Part shown: positions 7,004 to 8,049 of the stretch, one piece after another
How positions within the stretch are numbered: the stretch's first letter is position 1
How the letters are laid out: each line of letters starts with the position of its first letter
DNA from: JBFXJF01 sp050175155
GTDB taxonomy: Bacteria; Bacillota; Bacilli; Tepidibacillales; Tepidibacillaceae
NCBI GenBank assembly: GCA_050175155.1
Contig: JBFXJF010000052.1
Location: forward strand, 1 to 8,049
DNA length: 8,049 nt
Reading direction: 5' to 3'
The notes under the pieces: model-generated
What the model was told of the DNA's origin: nothing
The model's input: the letters and a program-made list of their open reading frames with translations, nothing else
Databases searched by the model: none
Translations under genes and position numbers: made by a program

Positions 7004-7049
7004 TACTATTTAATTGTTATAAGATAAATCTTGTGAGAATTAAATAGTA
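7004..7049. repeat. 12-bp perfect inverted repeat at convergent gene ends
   Basis: TACTATTTAATT (7004-7015) and AATTAAATAGTA (7038-7049) are exact reverse complements separated by 22 bp. The spacer can form a small hairpin of its own (AAGAT/ATCTT, 7021-7032). One arm lies between the two genes and the other inside the 3' end of the DUF1294 gene. There is no T-tract on either side, so it is not a classical terminator. It may stabilise or end both transcripts. Confidence 0.55.
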
Positions 7050-7301
7050 AATAATTATATTACATATAATTATAAGAGGTATCCCATAACTAAAGGTAAA
7101 ATGTTTTGTTTTATGTCTAAATTTGCTCATTCCAAGATATATACCAATACTTCCACCAATCAATGCTACAAAATAAAGTTTCCTTTCGGGAACTCTCCAT
7201 TCATTTTTTTTAGCTTTAGATTTATCATATCCCATTAAGATAAATCCAACACTATTGACTATTAAGGTGTAACAAATCAAAAATCCAATTAGATCGTTCA
7301 A
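7017..7301 (-). CDS. DUF1294 family membrane protein
   Basis: This 94-residue protein matches DUF1294, a family of small bacterial membrane proteins of unknown function. The hallmarks are N16, MGYDKSKAKKNEWRVPERKL (23-42), GGSIGIYLGM (49-58) and FRHKTKHFTF (61-70). Three hydrophobic spans are visible (about 4-22, 43-58 and 72-90), with the conserved basic motifs between them. Length is typical. The start is TTG (Met), with a strong GGAGGGAG (7311-7318) 9 nt upstream; the next in-frame ATG, at residue 23, would remove the first span. It is transcribed from the promoter at 7371-7399 and is convergent with the small peptide gene. Confidence 0.88.
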   Translation of the reverse strand: MNDLIGFLICYTLIVNSVGFILMGYDKSKAKKNEWRVPERKLYFVALIGGSIGIYLGMSKFRHKTKHFTFSYGIPLIIICNIIIYYLILTRFIL

Positions 7302-7370
7302 GTTATAACTCTCCCTCCAATAAATATATAAATTTGTAAATTCACGTCACAATTAAATTACCTAATTAAT

Positions 7371-7399
7371 ATAATAACTTACTAGAGGAAAAGTGTTAA
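7371..7399 (-). promoter_or_regulatory. promoter of DUF1294 gene
   Basis: On the minus strand, TTAACA (7394-7399) and TATTAT (7371-7376) are 17 bp apart, each with five of six consensus bases. The start near 7364 would give a leader of about 60 nt that includes the strong GGAGGGAG site. Confidence 0.6.
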
Positions 7400-7441
7400 T
7401 ATAATATATAATTTATAAAATTTTATTAGCTACAATTTCTC

Positions 7442-7470
7442 TTGAATTTCTGGCAATATATAGTTATAAT
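7442..7470 (+). promoter_or_regulatory. promoter of zinc-ribbon gene
   Basis: TTGAAT (7442-7447) and a perfect TATAAT (7465-7470) are separated by 17 bp. Transcription would start near 7477, giving a leader of about 104 nt before the ATG at 7581. Confidence 0.65.
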
Positions 7471-7476
7471 TAATTA

Positions 7477-7580
7477 GCACTGTGAATGCTTATGTATACA
7501 TCAACCTCCCAGTCCCTTAATGGTTACGGATGTTTCTTGTTTACTTTTGCTACAGGCAATTAATATAAGGAGGTATTTTG
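7477..7580 (+). promoter_or_regulatory. long leader of zinc-ribbon gene, possible cis-regulatory RNA
   Basis: This stretch is about 39% GC (7481-7560), while the preceding 160 bp are about 18%, so it is not ordinary spacer. It holds a 10-bp perfect palindrome ATGTATACAT (7492-7501) and a hairpin TTGC/GCAA (7547-7559). CATCAACC (7499-7506) can pair with GGTT and GATG (7522-7525, 7529-7532) around a 3-nt bulge. ACCTCC (7504-7509) is also exactly complementary to GGAGGT of the ribosome binding site (7569-7574). The two pairings exclude each other, as in a translational switch. I recognise no known riboswitch class. Confidence 0.4.
7486..7563 (+). CDS. possible 25-codon leader peptide
   Basis: An open frame inside the leader runs from ATG at 7486 to TAA at 7561-7563, ending 3 nt before the zinc-ribbon gene's AAGGAGG. 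The product begins MLMYTSTSQSLNG and is rich in Ser, Thr and aromatic residues, with one Cys. No SD precedes the ATG, which lies only about 9 nt from the predicted transcription start, so translation is doubtful. It could equally be a by-product of a structured RNA. Confidence 0.25.
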   Translation: MLMYTSTSQSLNGYGCFLFTFATGN

Positions 7581-7892
7581 ATGTATAAAGATAAAGAGTT
7601 GACGTGCAAAGAATGTGGAAAGGGGTTTGTATTTTCCGCATCTGAACAAGAGTTTTACGCTGAAAAGGGATTTACTAACGAACCAGTTCGTTGTCCGGAG
7701 TGCCGTTCAGCAAGAAAATCTCAACAAAGACCTAATAATAGAGGGGGCGGCGGTTTTAATAAACGCCCACAAACGCGTACAATGTATCCTGTTATTTGTG
7801 ATTCATGTGGAGTAAGCACAACTGTTCCTTTTCAACCAAGTGGTGACAAACCAGTATACTGTAAAGATTGTTTTCAATCACATAATAACTAA
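7581..7892 (+). CDS. small double zinc-ribbon protein
   Basis: This 103-residue soluble, basic protein has two zinc-ribbon-like units. The first is TCKECGKGFVFSASEQEFYAE (from residue 8; Cys9, Cys12) completed by VRCPECRSAR (Cys38, Cys41). It matches the probable zinc-ribbon family zf-trcl, typified by FxFSxxEQxFYxxKG followed by CPxCR. The second has Cys73, Cys76, Cys94 and Cys97 (ICDSCG and YCKDC). A Gly/Arg/Asn-rich linker (50-63) joins them and suggests RNA or DNA contact. Function is not established for the family; nucleic-acid binding is inferred. ATG at 7581 is preferred over the TTG one codon earlier because AAGGAGG (7567-7573) is then 7 nt away instead of 4. No terminator is seen before the insertion sequence, which begins 30 bp after the stop. 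Confidence 0.88.
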   Translation: MYKDKELTCKECGKGFVFSASEQEFYAEKGFTNEPVRCPECRSARKSQQRPNNRGGGGFNKRPQTRTMYPVICDSCGVSTTVPFQPSGDKPVYCKDCFQSHNN

Positions 7893-7960
7893 ATATATAT
7901 TAATAAAACCTTCCCTCAAAACGGGACTGTGAAAAAAAGTCTGTAAAAAAAATAAGCTTT

Positions 7961-7985
7961 CTATGATAAAGTAAAAATATCATAG
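7961..7985 (+). promoter_or_regulatory. hairpin overlapping the transposase ribosome binding site
   Basis: CTATGATA (7961-7968) and TATCATAG (7978-7985) form an 8-bp perfect stem with a 9-nt loop. The right arm takes in the first two bases of AGGAGG (7984-7989). RNA reading in from outside would fold this stem and partly mask the site, a known way for insertion sequences to limit transposase synthesis. The masking role is inferred. Confidence 0.5.
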
Positions 7986-7996
7986 GAGGTTTTTTT

Positions 7997-8049
7997 ATGG
8001 TTAAGAAAAATGTACACAAAATTGGTCCGTTGACCGAAGGGAAAAAGAA
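7997..8049 (+). CDS. transposase, N-terminal fragment (runs off window)
   Basis: Seventeen complete codons are visible, reading MVKKNVHKIGPLTEGKK, with AGGAGG (7984-7989) 7 nt before the ATG. The short basic start followed by LTEGK recalls the N-termini of IS256-family (mutator-type) DDE transposases in clostridia. No catalytic residue lies in this part, so the assignment depends on the adjoining terminal repeat. Confidence 0.55.
   Translation, partial: MVKKNVHKIGPLTEGKK

Larger units (their letters stand above)
7923..8049 (+). mobile_element. left end of an IS256-like insertion sequence (cut by window)
   Basis: A terminal sequence beginning GGGACTGTGAAAAAAAGTCT (7923-7942) resembles the terminal inverted repeats of IS256-family elements, and a transposase-like gene follows at 7997. 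The other end and the target duplication lie outside the window. If the end is exactly at 7923, the left copy of an 8-bp duplication would be CTCAAAAC (7915-7922). Family assignment comes from recalled end and N-terminal patterns. Confidence 0.65.

Noticed and set aside
7323..7352. TTGTGA with 18-bp spacing to TATATT as DUF1294 promoter
   Set aside because: Its start site would fall inside the gene's ribosome binding site; the pair at 7371-7399 is closer to consensus and leaves a normal leader.
7578..7580. TTG as start of the zinc-ribbon gene
   Set aside because: It would be only 4 nt from AAGGAGG, while the ATG right after it is at the normal 7 nt.
1..8049. CRISPR arrays, tRNA or rRNA genes, prophage or defence genes
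   Set aside because: No regular spaced repeats, tRNA-like cloverleaf, rRNA-like GC-rich blocks, or recognisable phage or defence domains were seen on either strand.

Overview
The window is AT-rich DNA with strong GGAGG-type ribosome binding sites, several GTG/TTG starts, sigma-A-like promoters and a lipoprotein signal. This fits a low-GC Gram-positive bacterium (Bacillota, probably clostridial). I cannot name the species. I see no rRNA, tRNA or CRISPR array.

Layout. Positions 12-3862 hold four leftward genes. In transcription order they are a DUF1836 MerR-like regulator, an M29 aminopeptidase-like protein that has lost most of its metal-binding motifs, a DeoD purine nucleoside phosphorylase, and a large unrecognised lipoprotein. 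The first three are spaced 25-27 bp apart and look like one operon. The lipoprotein has its own promoter, with a dyad across the -35/-10 spacer. Divergent from this block is a hemolysin III/PAQR membrane protein (4045-4698) with a clear terminator, then a TauE/SafE-type anion exporter (4825-5574). The exporter converges, with a 5-bp gap, on a DUF418/YeiB-like membrane protein (5580-6767). Next come a 34-residue single-span peptide (6885-6989) and a convergent DUF1294 membrane protein (7017-7301); a 12-bp inverted repeat spans the junction between these two. A divergent AT-rich promoter region leads into a small double zinc-ribbon protein (7581-7892) with an unusual leader of about 100 nt. The right edge carries the left end of an insertion sequence (7923 onward), probably IS256 family, cut by the window boundary.

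How it fits together. The leftward block is the only obvious functional unit: a DNA-binding regulator upstream of purine salvage (DeoD) and an M29-fold protein that may be a pseudoenzyme. The centre is a run of single membrane-protein genes with no visible shared pathway. No complete new system is evident. The items most worth a second look are the degenerate M29 protein in its operon, the zinc-ribbon leader, and the dyad in the lipoprotein promoter.
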